49,442 bases of DNA, taken from an uncultured Verrucomicrobiota bacterium. Lineage in GTDB: Bacteria; Verrucomicrobiota; Kiritimatiellia; RFP12; UBA1067. The stretch spans positions 1 to 49,442 of the forward strand of contig CAMOCC010000012.1 in assembly GCA_946610035.1 (NCBI GenBank). Direction: 5' to 3'. The notes under the pieces were generated by a model. It searched no databases, was not told the origin of the DNA, and saw only the letters and a list, made by a program, of their open reading frames with translations. The position numbers and the translations under genes are program-made. This document shows, piece by piece, positions 22,664 to 31,917 of this stretch (positions are counted from its first letter, which is position 1; each line of letters begins with the position of its first letter).

Positions 22664-25303
22664 TCAGTCGAACTCGACCGTCTCGCCGAGCGTGAACTTC
22701 GCCTCGGAGCGGATGTCTCGCGAGCTAGCTCCAACCAGCAGGCGGTATTCGCCTGCCTCCGCCCTGAAGCGGTGCGTCAGTTCGTCGAAATACGCAAAGT
22801 CGCGCGGAGAAAGTCGTATTTCCGCAATGGACGTCTCGCCAGGAGCGACGGACACCTTGGCGAAACCGCGCAGTTCCTTGACAGGACGTTCGACCGAGGG
22901 GTTTACCGGCGCGACGTAGACCTGGACTACATCGCTTCCAGCTCGGCCGCCCTTGTTCGTCACCGGCACCTTGAGCGTGAGTCCGTCCAGCCTCGGCTCG
23001 CCCCACTCGAATTTCGAATAGCTAAGCCCGTAGCCGAACGGGAATAGCGGCTCGATTCCCTGCTTGTCGAACCAGCGGTAGCCAACGTAGAATCGCTCGT
23101 TGTAGACGACGCGAGAGTCGTTGTACGTGCCCATCCGCGCCACGCCGGTATCCTCGAAGCGCCTGGGCCACGTGCAGGGGAGGCGTCCAGACGGGTTGAC
23201 GTCGCCGAAAAGCACGTTTGCCAGCGCGCGTCCTGCCTCCTGCCCGAGATACGGCAGCTGGACAAGGGTCTGCGCCTTGCTTGCCCACGGGAGCTCCAGC
23301 GGGGCGCCGGACCTCACAATGACGACCGTGTTCGGAATGTTCCACGACAGGATCTTCTCGATCGCGGCGTCGTGTCCCTCCGGAAGCTTCAAGTTCGGCC
23401 TGTCTCCGCCTTCGCATTCGCGCCCCTGGCCGTGCCCAATCTCCGTGCCGGTGAACACGATCACGGCATCGGCCTTTTCCGCCTCGGCGCGCACCTCGTC
23501 CACGCCCATGCCGGATTCGCTCGGCTGGATCCATCCGAAGCGGCACACGGATTCCGGCGATCCTGACCTGTATTCCACGGCTACGTCAAGAAGAGCACCC
23601 TTGGTCAGCTCGACATCGGACGAAAGGCCGCCTTCGCGAACGCCGTTCCATCCGTCAGCCACCGTCTTTCCGCCGACGGACAGCCTTGCCCCGCTGCCGT
23701 CCGAGACCTTGACGGACAGTCTGTAGCGTCCGGTTTCAGGAGCCCTTAGCCTTGTCGTGAACCTTGCCGAGAAATCGTATGCCTTGACGCCTGGGTAGGG
23801 TTCCTCTCCCTTCCAGTCGACGTCAAGCCTGCGGATCGCGCCATTGCCGAACGCCTCGCCAGCGAGATCGCGTCCCTTCCAGTATGTGGCATGCCAAGCC
23901 TTGACGCTCATGCCCGCGTCGTGCGCATTTTCGTCGAAAGTCTCCATCGCGGCCTCGACGGGATGGACGGCGTTTGCCGATTCGTCGCCCGATGTCAGAG
24001 GCGCTGTGACGATTACCGCTCGCGAAGCGCCCCCTGATAAGGCGTTCGCTCCGCTCCGCAACGCACTGCAGCCGAGCCTTTCCTCGAGTCCGCGCAGCGG
24101 AGTGATCTCGTAGGGCGGATTGCCCTCCATGCTCCATCCAAGGCGGCACGCTTCGGAGGACGCGAGGCGTCCCACGACGAGGATGCGCCTGGTTCTGCCC
24201 GCATCGAGCGGCAGGGTGCCGGCGTCGTTCTTAAGGAGGACGATTCCCTCCTCGCCTATGCGCCTTGCGGCGTCGCGGTGTTCCTGCGTGTCGCGCGATC
24301 CCTTCGCCCTGCGCTTTTCGTCGAAGAATCCGACCTTCTCCATCACGTAGAGCACATGGAGCGCCATTTCGTCCACGACTGCCTCCGGAACGTCGCCGCG
24401 ACGCACAGCATCGGCGAGAGGGAGCTTTCCTTCAATGGGACGCACGAAGTGCCGTATCTCGTCGCCGCGGTTCATCTCCACGCCGCCGCCGGAAAGCGCG
24501 CCTTCGACAGTCGTGTGCGCGCCGCCCCAGTCGGTCACGATCATGCCGGGGAAATGCCAGCGGGACCTAAGGATGCCGCGTTGCAGGTAGGCGTTTTCGC
24601 TGAGCCACTGTCCGTACGCCTTGTTGTATGCCGTCATGACCGAAAGGCCGTCGGCGTCGACAAGCGCAGCGCGGAAGGCTGGCAGGTATATCTCGTGCAG
24701 GGTCCTCTCGTCGCACACCGTGTCCACGTTGTTGCGGTTGAGCTCCTGGTTGTTCAGGCAGAAGTGCTTGACCGTAGCGGCGACATCCTTCGACTGCAGT
24801 CCGTGCACGAGGGAGGACGCTATTTCGGAGGCAAGACGCGGATCCTCGCCCATGTACTCCCAGTTGCGTCCGCAAAGCGGAGTGCGCATGATGTTGACGC
24901 CGGGGCCGAGCATCTGGTCAACGCCGCGCGCGCGCGCTTCCTCTCCGAGCACTTCGCCATGCAGTCGGGCAAGTGCGGGGTTCCAGGTGGAGGCAAGTGC
25001 GCTCATGGTGGGGAGCGACGTGACATAGCTCGATGCCGGATCGCCCTCGTTGTCCCATGTCCAGCGGTTCAGAGGCATGCGGACCGACGAGGAGTTGTCG
25101 GAAAAGGTCCATTCCCTGTCGATTCCCACGCGCGGAATCGCGGCGAGCGTCATTGTGCCGGATCCACCGGTAAGCATGACCTTTTCGTCAAGGGTCATTC
25201 TGCCGAGGCGCGCGCGGGCCCGCTGGAGGGCTTCGGAATCGACGCCTGCGAATGCGATTGCGGCGACGAAGACGGACACTGCTGTGAGTACTTGCGTTTT
25301 CAT
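22664..25303 (-). CDS. Secreted GH3 beta-glycosidase with PA14 insert
   Basis: An 879-residue GH3 enzyme with a signal peptide (cleavage near AIAFAG). The N-terminal barrel holds KHFCLNNQE and the nucleophile D258 in MIVTDWGG. The second alpha/beta domain is interrupted by a PA14 module (about residues 464-590, beginning WHATYWKGRDL). It resumes with VFTGTEIGHGQGRECEGGDR, where the glutamate before GGDR is the expected acid/base. A fibronectin-III-like domain closes the protein. PA14-carrying GH3 enzymes are usually exo-acting beta-glucosidases or xylosidases; the sugar is not decidable here. The -10 box lies eight bases before the ATG. Only 63 nt separate the stop from the next gene, which has its own promoter. 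Confidence 0.88.
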   Translation of the reverse strand: MKTQVLTAVSVFVAAIAFAGVDSEALQRARARLGRMTLDEKVMLTGGSGTMTLAAIPRVGIDREWTFSDNSSSVRMPLNRWTWDNEGDPASSYVTSLPTMSALASTWNPALARLHGEVLGEEARARGVDQMLGPGVNIMRTPLCGRNWEYMGEDPRLASEIASSLVHGLQSKDVAATVKHFCLNNQELNRNNVDTVCDERTLHEIYLPAFRAALVDADGLSVMTAYNKAYGQWLSENAYLQRGILRSRWHFPGMIVTDWGGAHTTVEGALSGGGVEMNRGDEIRHFVRPIEGKLPLADAVRRGDVPEAVVDEMALHVLYVMEKVGFFDEKRRAKGSRDTQEHRDAARRIGEEGIVLLKNDAGTLPLDAGRTRRILVVGRLASSEACRLGWSMEGNPPYEITPLRGLEERLGCSALRSGANALSGGASRAVIVTAPLTSGDESANAVHPVEAAMETFDENAHDAGMSVKAWHATYWKGRDLAGEAFGNGAIRRLDVDWKGEEPYPGVKAYDFSARFTTRLRAPETGRYRLSVKVSDGSGARLSVGGKTVADGWNGVREGGLSSDVELTKGALLDVAVEYRSGSPESVCRFGWIQPSESGMGVDEVRAEAEKADAVIVFTGTEIGHGQGRECEGGDRPNLKLPEGHDAAIEKILSWNIPNTVVIVRSGAPLELPWASKAQTLVQLPYLGQEAGRALANVLFGDVNPSGRLPCTWPRRFEDTGVARMGTYNDSRVVYNERFYVGYRWFDKQGIEPLFPFGYGLSYSKFEWGEPRLDGLTLKVPVTNKGGRAGSDVVQVYVAPVNPSVERPVKELRGFAKVSVAPGETSIAEIRLSPRDFAYFDELTHRFRAEAGEYRLLVGASSRDIRSEAKFTLGETVEFD

Positions 25304-25311
25304 ATGCCTTC

Positions 25312-25340
25312 ATTATAGCAAAACACACTCTCCGTGTCGC
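25312..25340 (-). promoter_or_regulatory. Promoter of the GH3 gene (leaderless layout)
   Basis: Read on the minus strand, TATAAT (25317-25312) ends eight bases before the ATG at 25303. A weak -35 GCGACA (25340-25335) is 17 bp away. The GCTATAAT stretch and the distance to ATG match those of the GH-A operon promoter. Confidence 0.55.
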
Positions 25341-25342
25341 CT

Positions 25343-25359
25343 TACACGAAAGAGTGAAA
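25343..25359 (-). promoter_or_regulatory. Shared 17-bp motif upstream of GH3
   Basis: An exact copy of the motif at 22640-22656. It overlaps GTGAAATTGCAATGGG (25354-25369, plus strand), which resembles the XylR-locus half-sites (14 of 16 matches to 42326-42341). Confidence 0.5.
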
Positions 25360-25704
25360 TTGCAATGGGTGCAACGTACCTCTTCATTCTTCTCCCTCGC
25401 GCGCTCTTGAAGGCCACTACCGACTAACGACTAGCCCCAAATCGCACGATTTGACGCGCCTCTGACGAGGTTTTCACCTGCTTCGCAGATAGCCGCAAGG
25501 CAGTTGAAATGTTCGCACCACCAGCATAGGCCGCGGGAGGGGCCCTGTGAAGGAGGATTGTGGAATTGTGGAATAGCGGAAATGTGAAATTGCACCTCTT
25601 CCATCCTCCCCATTCCCCACTCCGACACGAAAACGCCCCTTCGGGCAGCACGAAATATAGAGACTACTTTAGACCAAGTGCGGCAAGTACCTTGCTCTCA
25701 GGGG

Positions 25705-25727
25705 GTTTCGTCGCTCCGCGACGGAAC
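25705..25727 (+). repeat. Variant of the GTTGCGTCGC palindrome
   Basis: GTTTCGTCGC and GCGACGGAAC around the loop TCC, with one mispair in the stem, preceded by the usual G-run (25701-25704). It forms an inverted pair with the copy at 25770-25792. Apart from these palindromes and the relic at 25813, I see no gene in 25304-25991. Confidence 0.7.
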
Positions 25728-25743
25728 AATGGAAAGCAGCTGA

Positions 25744-25982
<239 letters not shown>

Positions 25983-25991
25983 ACGGGGGAT

Positions 25992-28946
25992 ATGGGAACA
26001 TGTGGAAGAAAACCAGGCGACGGGGCGCCTAACCTCCTCATCGAGGCATCGGCGGGCACCGGCAAGACGCAGGCGTTGGCGGGACGGCTCATCGAGCTTA
26101 TCCGCGCGGGGCTGAAGCCGCGCGAAATAGTCGCGCTCACCTTCTCCAGGGCGGCGGCGGGCGAGATATTCGAAAGGTTCGTCTCGCTCCTGGCCGAAAG
26201 CGCGGCGGAGAACCCGGGGGACGCAGCGCTGCTGCGCGAGGTCGTCGCGACCCAGCACCTCTCGCAGATCGGCACCCTGGACAGCTTCCTCATGCGGATG
26301 GTGCGGTCGTTCCCGCTCGAACTCGGGCTCAGGGGCGACGTGGACATAATGGACGACTACACCGCGTCCGTCGAGCGCGCCCGCACGTCATTCGCCATAC
26401 TCCGCCGCTCGGACGCCTCCACAAAGCGCGCCTTCGTCGAGGCGTTCTCCCTTGCAATGAACAGGGAGGACGTAAGGAGCTTCGTCCAGTCCTACAGGAA
26501 GTTCATCGCGAGCTGGCACGAACACGTCCTCGCCATCCCGGATCCTTCGGCGTGGGGGAACCCGTCCGCCATCTGGGCCGAGCCGCCTGATTACGCGGGG
26601 GCGACGGGGGCGGACGTCGCGGCTGCGGCGGACCGTGTGCGGGGTGCGACGAACGAAAGGCTTGTCCTGGACTTCGCCGAGTGGGTCCGCTCCTTCCGAG
26701 GCGTGCTTGCGGACGCCAGGGGCCTCGCCAAGAAGCTCCTGGGAAAGGACGACGTCTTCGACGGAGCCACGATTGAAATCACCTTCAACAGGAGGAAGTA
26801 CGTCTTCGGGGGCGAGGAGTGCGCGGCGATCAGGCACGCGCTGCGGACGGTCTTCGGCTACATCCTCAGGCAGAGGCTGGAACTCGCGAAGGGCGTCTAC
26901 GCGCTCATATCGGCCTACGAGAGGGAGTACGCGAAGAAGGTCCGCGAACGCGGCAGACTCGTCTTCGCGGACGTTCCGAGGCTCATAACGGCGCTCGGCG
27001 CAGACTCGCGGCTTGCGCTCGAATACAGGATGGATGCGAAGATTCGCGCCTGGGCGCTCGACGAATTCCAGGACACGAGCCGCGAACAGTGGCGCGCACT
27101 GGGGCCGCTCATCGACGAGGCCAAGCAGTCCGACGGCGAGAAGAGCGTCTTCATTGTCGGGGACCGCAAGCAGGCGATCTACGGCTGGCGGAACGGGGAC
27201 GTCGGCATCTTCACGCGCGAGCGCGAGAGCGGAGCGTACGTGACTGGCGAGCTGAGGAGGACGTACAGGTCCGGCCCGGCGATCGTGGACGCCGTAAACA
27301 AGATCTTCGTGGACGGCCCGCTGAAAGACGACTTCCCCGCATGGGAGTCGCCCGTCCACGAGACGGCCAGACCGGAACTGGGCGGCTTCGTCCAGAGAAT
27401 AGAGGCGTCCGGCACCCGCGTGGAGGACTTCGTCGACCCCGTCTTCAACGCGCTCGCCGCCGTCGATCCGGTGAAAAGGGGCCTCGCGACCGCGGTGCTC
27501 GTACGCACGAACGCGTTTGGCGAGTTTCTCGCGGCGGAGTTGCGCGCGCGCGGACTCGAAGGCGTCGTGTGGGAGGGCGAAAGCGCGATCTACGACACGC
27601 CGGCGCTTTCGGGGTTCATGGACCTTGTCGCGCTTGCCGACCATCCGGGCGACACGCACGCCTATTCGCACTTCGTCACGACGCCTGTCGCGAAGGCGAG
27701 GTTCCCCGAAGGCGTCCCTGAGGCGGGGGAGCTTTCGGTGATCGCCGCGCGCGCGTTCACGACGCGTGGACTCGTCCGCGTCTTCCGCGAACTGCGCGCG
27801 AAGCTGCCGGACGATCCGTCCGAGGCGTGGAGCGCGTTCACGGAGTCCAGGTTCACCGACCTCCTGAGGGCGGCGTCCGAGTTCGAGCTCGGCATGGAGC
27901 CTGGGGTGCGCCTTTCCGACTTCGCGACGTTCGTCGCGTCCAGGAAGAAGCGCAACATCGCCGAGCCGGGCAGGATAAGGATAATGACGATCCACCGCTC
28001 GAAGGGGCTCGGCTTCGACTGGGTCGTGCTTCCGCTGTACGAGCACGATGCGATAAACGCCGCCGCCGAGGGTCCGCTCGTCGGCCCCGGCTGGATACTC
28101 CCCGACCCCGGGGTGAAGGTGACGCGGTCCGTCCCGGGGCTTGCGGACGCCGCGCGCGCGCGTCAGGAGCGTGTCGAGCAGGAGGCGCTTTGCACGTGGT
28201 ACGTCGCAATGACGCGCGCGAAGAGGGCGATGACGGTCGTCACCCAGCCTGCGCCGAAGTCGGGCGGGGAGTCGAGGAGGTTCTCGGACTACGTGCGCGC
28301 CTCGCTTCCGGAGGAGATGGGCGACAGGGAGTGGTACATGTCCGCGCCGCCGAAGGCCGGGCCCGGCGCATCCGCGCGGGCGCGGGACGGCGGCGAAGGC
28401 GGCGACCGGTTCAGGCGTCCGCCTCGCGAGAGGATTTCGAGGAGGCTTCCCTCGCAGAACTTCAGGTCCGGCATGAGCGCCGGGGAGCTCTTCGACGCGC
28501 AGGGTCCGCGCGATGCGGCGAAGCGGCGCGGAACGGCCGTGCACGAGGCGCTAGAGCGCGTGGAGTGGATCGATCCCTCCGCGCCGAAGGACGATCTGGA
28601 GCGGCGTATCGCCGAGACGCCTGCGTGGCGCGAGGCGTTCGTCAAGCCCGCCGGATTCGCCGCGCTCTGGCGCGAGAGGTCGTTCGAGCTTCTGGAGGGC
28701 GGACGCTGGACGTCCGGCCAGTTCGACCGCGTCGTCTTCACCGGGGAGGGCGACGGGAGGCGGGCCGTCGTGTACGACTTCAAGACGAATGCGCGCAGGC
28801 GCGGCGAGTCGGACGCCGCCTTCGCCGCGCGGCTTGAGGCGATGTACGCGGGGCAGATGGCCGCGTACCGCCATGCGGTGTCGGTCCTGGCCTCCATCCC
28901 GCCCGAACGCGTGGAGACCCGCATCCTCTCGAATCTCCAGGCGTAG
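25992..28946 (+). CDS. addA: AddA-type ATP-dependent helicase-nuclease
   Basis: A 984-residue UvrD-family helicase with a C-terminal nuclease. Walker A is EASAGTGKT (K25), motif II is D357-E-F-Q-D, motif III is GDRKQAIYGWR from residue 390, and TIHRSKGLGFDWVVLP begins near 666. The PD-(D/E)XK nuclease shows D912 in GQFDRVVF and D929-F-K931 in YDFKT, then QMAAYRHAV. This layout is that of AddA, which with AddB resects DNA ends for recombination. No AddB is present in the window, so the partner must be elsewhere, or the protein acts alone. The nuclease region lacks an obvious four-cysteine iron-sulphur cluster, which belongs to AddB. The start lies right behind a strong promoter. Confidence 0.85.
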   Translation: MGTCGRKPGDGAPNLLIEASAGTGKTQALAGRLIELIRAGLKPREIVALTFSRAAAGEIFERFVSLLAESAAENPGDAALLREVVATQHLSQIGTLDSFLMRMVRSFPLELGLRGDVDIMDDYTASVERARTSFAILRRSDASTKRAFVEAFSLAMNREDVRSFVQSYRKFIASWHEHVLAIPDPSAWGNPSAIWAEPPDYAGATGADVAAAADRVRGATNERLVLDFAEWVRSFRGVLADARGLAKKLLGKDDVFDGATIEITFNRRKYVFGGEECAAIRHALRTVFGYILRQRLELAKGVYALISAYEREYAKKVRERGRLVFADVPRLITALGADSRLALEYRMDAKIRAWALDEFQDTSREQWRALGPLIDEAKQSDGEKSVFIVGDRKQAIYGWRNGDVGIFTRERESGAYVTGELRRTYRSGPAIVDAVNKIFVDGPLKDDFPAWESPVHETARPELGGFVQRIEASGTRVEDFVDPVFNALAAVDPVKRGLATAVLVRTNAFGEFLAAELRARGLEGVVWEGESAIYDTPALSGFMDLVALADHPGDTHAYSHFVTTPVAKARFPEGVPEAGELSVIAARAFTTRGLVRVFRELRAKLPDDPSEAWSAFTESRFTDLLRAASEFELGMEPGVRLSDFATFVASRKKRNIAEPGRIRIMTIHRSKGLGFDWVVLPLYEHDAINAAAEGPLVGPGWILPDPGVKVTRSVPGLADAARARQERVEQEALCTWYVAMTRAKRAMTVVTQPAPKSGGESRRFSDYVRASLPEEMGDREWYMSAPPKAGPGASARARDGGEGGDRFRRPPRERISRRLPSQNFRSGMSAGELFDAQGPRDAAKRRGTAVHEALERVEWIDPSAPKDDLERRIAETPAWREAFVKPAGFAALWRERSFELLEGGRWTSGQFDRVVFTGEGDGRRAVVYDFKTNARRRGESDAAFAARLEAMYAGQMAAYRHAVSVLASIPPERVETRILSNLQA

Positions 28947-28984
28947 AAGTTCTTGGGGGTAGTGCTTTTTTCGCGTTTTTTTGG

Positions 28985-28990
28985 TACAAT
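28985..28990 (+). promoter_or_regulatory. -10 box of the hybrid kinase gene
   Basis: TACAAT preceded by TTTTTTTGG lies 53 nt before the start at 29044. The -35 region is poor. Bases 29020-29040 contain a tandem duplication of AAGGAAGAACT, giving two copies of the Shine-Dalgarno-like AAGGA; only the second is correctly placed. Confidence 0.5.
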
Positions 28991-29043
28991 ATAGGCCAAA
29001 CCGTGAGGAACACACATCTAAGGAAGAACTAAGGAAGAACGAC

Positions 29044-31809
29044 ATGCAGACACTAATCGTCTTGGTGCTTGTCCTCTTTGCCATTGCCGTCGGGGGGATC
29101 GCGGCAGTCCTCGTCCTGCTGTTCAAGCGCGTCGCAAAGCTGGGCGAAAGGCCGCAGACGACGTACGTCGCCGTGCCCGGCGTCGGCAAGACGGACGCCG
29201 AGCTGGCGGCCGAGCCTCCGGCGTCCATAAGGAGCCCCGTAAACCAGAAGGATGGGACCGACAAGCCCGGCGCGCCGCGCACCGTGGCCCGCGCGACGCG
29301 CACGCAGCTCGCGTTCCTCGGCAGAATCGTGGACATCCTCCCGTCCGCGTGCGCGATCAAGGACGCCACGGACGATTTCCGCTACCTCGCCTGCAACGAC
29401 GAGTTCGCTGCCATATCGGGCCTCCCGAAGGAGAAGATAGTCGGTTCGGTCGATTCGGACCTCCTGCCTGCGGAAATCGCGGCGGTTGCGCTTGAACGCG
29501 ACAAGGAGGCCGCCGCATCTGAGCTTCCAGTCATCTACGACGCCTACGGTCCGTGCCCTCCCGGAACCGTCGGCTACACCATGACGAGGAGCAAGCAGAG
29601 GATCGACCTGCTCGACGGCAGGCGCGTCATCTTCTTCACGCTGAGGGACACGATGAAGGAGTCGCGGAGGGTCGACTCCGAGGAGTACAAGGTCAAGCTC
29701 CTCAACTACCTCGTCGACAACCCCGACTTCGAGGACGGCGTCAACTTCACGGCCGGGCTCATCATGGAATACTTCGGATGCGAAAGGGTTGTGATACGGT
29801 TCTTCGACGGACCGAGGCGCACCTGGTCCGCGGACGATGCGGACGAGGGGGACGACGGCTGGGATGCGGCGCAGACCGTGGCGTGGGAGGCGTTCGGGGT
29901 CGACGACATGGTGTCCGTCGAGGACGCGAGCGCGCTCAGCCACGAATCGTGGCCGCACGGCGTCGGGGTGAAGGCGTTCCTCGCCGCAAGGGCGATGAGG
30001 AACGGCGAGACGGTGGTCCGCATCGCCGCGCTGTACACCAAGGGCGCCCGCCACTTCTTCAGTCCGTGCGTGCAGCTGATGAAGTTCGCGGCGGAGACGC
30101 TGGCGCTCATGCAGGAGCGCGCCCGACTGCAGAGGCCGTACCAGGTCGCCAACGCGAACTCCAGGACGATGGAGCGCGCCCTGCGCGAGCTGCAGCTGGA
30201 CGAGACGCTGAACGACCTCACCCCGTTCCTCAAGATCGTCTGCGAACGGTTCAGCGCCGACTACTGCTCGCTCGTGCGCATCACCGACGATGACGACGGC
30301 GGCGCCGTGATCGACTTCAAGTACGAGGGCGAAGGCGGCTCGCTCGCGCGCTACGACATAGCGGAGGCGGTGTCCGGCTTCGAGGAGGCGTTCGGCTCGG
30401 ACGACTTCCTGGAGCTGGACGAGGAGAGGCTCGGCAGGCTCTGGAAGGCGGAGGGCTTCACCGACGACCAGATCGCGCGCGCGGAGGTCCGCCACGCGGA
30501 GCTGGCGGCGCTGAGGGTGAAGGGAAGTTTCTGGGGCGCGATAGAGCTGTGCCACCGCGAGCAGTACCGCTTCACGGACGAGGAGCTCAACCACCTCCAC
30601 CGCCTTGCGGACATCCTCGCGATCGCCATCCGCCGCCACGACGACTTCGAGGAGCTCAAGACGGCCGTCAAGCGCGCGCAGGCGGCGGACAGGGCGAAGA
30701 TGTTCTTCTCGACGGTGAGCCACGACATCAGGACGCCGCTCAACGCCGTCATCGGGCTTTCCCAGATGCTCAAGCTCGGGTTCGACACGGAGGCGGAGCG
30801 CGACAAGGCGATCGACTCGATCATCGTCAGCGGCAAGACGCTCCTCCAGCTCGTGAACGACGTGCTGGACCTCTCCAAGCTCGAGGCCGGGAAGATGGTC
30901 ATATCGCCGGAGCCGACGGACTGCAGGAGGCTCGTCTCGGAGATCGTCGACTCGTTCAAGGCGGCGTATCCCGACACGGCGGTCGACATCCGCGGCAGGA
31001 CGAAAGCAATGCCGATGCTCATGGTCGACCCGCAGCGCATCCGCCAGATCGTGTTCAACCTCGTCGGCAACGCCGTCAAGTTCACCGAGAAGGGGTTCGT
31101 GGAGATCCGTGCGTCGTTCGCCTACGCCTCGCAGGGCGCGAAGACGGGGACCCTCACGATCGAGGTCGAGGACACGGGCTGCGGGCTCTCCGCGGAGGAG
31201 CAGAAGCTGATAGCGTCGCCCTACGTCCAGTTCGGCAAGGGCGTGAAGAAGGGCGGAACCGGCCTCGGGCTCGCCATCTGCCGTCAGCTGATCATGGCCA
31301 TGCACGGGTCTCTTGAGCTCGAGAGCGAGGTCGGCAGGGGGACTACGTTCTTCGTCACGATACCGGACGTCAGGACCGGCACGGACATGATGAGGGCGAA
31401 GCTATCCGCGACGCAGAGGATATCCATCGACTCCGCGGCGTCAGGGAAGACGAAGTCCCGCTACAACCGCATCCTCATAGTCGACGACTCGAAGATCAAC
31501 CTCATGGTCCTCGACTCGATGCTCAAGCGCTTCGGCGTGAAGGATGTCGTGCAGGCGGGGAACGGACGCGAGGCGATGAACATCCTCGCGAAGGAGCCGT
31601 TCGACCTGGTGCTCACGGACATGTGGATGCCGGAGCTCGACGGCGAGGGCCTTATAAAGGAGATTCGCGCGAACCCGAAGCTGAAGGACCTGGCGGTCAT
31701 GTCGGTCACGGCGGACGTAGAGGTCCGCTCCAACGCCGCCGCAATGGGCTTCAACGGCGTCCTGCTGAAGCCCATCACCTTCGAGACGCTGAAGGACGCC
31801 CTGGCCTGA
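29044..31809 (+). CDS. Hybrid sensor histidine kinase (PAS-GAF-GAF-HisKA-HATPase-REC)
   Basis: Start 29044 is chosen because AAGGA (29031-29035) precedes it and a transmembrane helix follows (residues 3-24, LIVLVLVLFAIAVGGIAAVLVLLF). The 921-residue protein has a PAS domain near residues 98-160 (VDILPSACAIKDATDDFRYLACNDEF), then two GAF-like regions. HisKA follows with H560 in FFSTVSHDIRTPLNAVIGLSQ, then HATPase motifs NLVGNAVKF, EDTGCGLS and GGTGLGLAIC. A receiver domain at the end has phospho-acceptor D859 (VLTDMWMPELDG). There is no large periplasmic domain, so it probably senses an internal signal. A separate phosphotransfer protein is not present nearby. It is flanked by unrelated genes. 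Confidence 0.88.
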   Translation: MQTLIVLVLVLFAIAVGGIAAVLVLLFKRVAKLGERPQTTYVAVPGVGKTDAELAAEPPASIRSPVNQKDGTDKPGAPRTVARATRTQLAFLGRIVDILPSACAIKDATDDFRYLACNDEFAAISGLPKEKIVGSVDSDLLPAEIAAVALERDKEAAASELPVIYDAYGPCPPGTVGYTMTRSKQRIDLLDGRRVIFFTLRDTMKESRRVDSEEYKVKLLNYLVDNPDFEDGVNFTAGLIMEYFGCERVVIRFFDGPRRTWSADDADEGDDGWDAAQTVAWEAFGVDDMVSVEDASALSHESWPHGVGVKAFLAARAMRNGETVVRIAALYTKGARHFFSPCVQLMKFAAETLALMQERARLQRPYQVANANSRTMERALRELQLDETLNDLTPFLKIVCERFSADYCSLVRITDDDDGGAVIDFKYEGEGGSLARYDIAEAVSGFEEAFGSDDFLELDEERLGRLWKAEGFTDDQIARAEVRHAELAALRVKGSFWGAIELCHREQYRFTDEELNHLHRLADILAIAIRRHDDFEELKTAVKRAQAADRAKMFFSTVSHDIRTPLNAVIGLSQMLKLGFDTEAERDKAIDSIIVSGKTLLQLVNDVLDLSKLEAGKMVISPEPTDCRRLVSEIVDSFKAAYPDTAVDIRGRTKAMPMLMVDPQRIRQIVFNLVGNAVKFTEKGFVEIRASFAYASQGAKTGTLTIEVEDTGCGLSAEEQKLIASPYVQFGKGVKKGGTGLGLAICRQLIMAMHGSLELESEVGRGTTFFVTIPDVRTGTDMMRAKLSATQRISIDSAASGKTKSRYNRILIVDDSKINLMVLDSMLKRFGVKDVVQAGNGREAMNILAKEPFDLVLTDMWMPELDGEGLIKEIRANPKLKDLAVMSVTADVEVRSNAAAMGFNGVLLKPITFETLKDALA

Positions 31810-31880
31810 CGGTCGTCGGCGGCCTGCGGCGCAAGCCGGCTATCTTCGCTTCGGCAATGGTCAAACGCGGAGTTGTTTGG

Positions 31881-31886
31881 TATAAT
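31881..31886 (+). promoter_or_regulatory. -10 box of the tricorn-like protease gene
   Basis: A perfect TATAAT preceded by TTTGG lies 31 nt before the start codon at 31918, so this gene has a conventional leader with a Shine-Dalgarno sequence. The best -35 candidate, TGGTCA, is weak. Confidence 0.55.
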
Positions 31887-31917
31887 AGTGGTGGTTTAGC
31901 ATCCATTGGAGGGGAAA

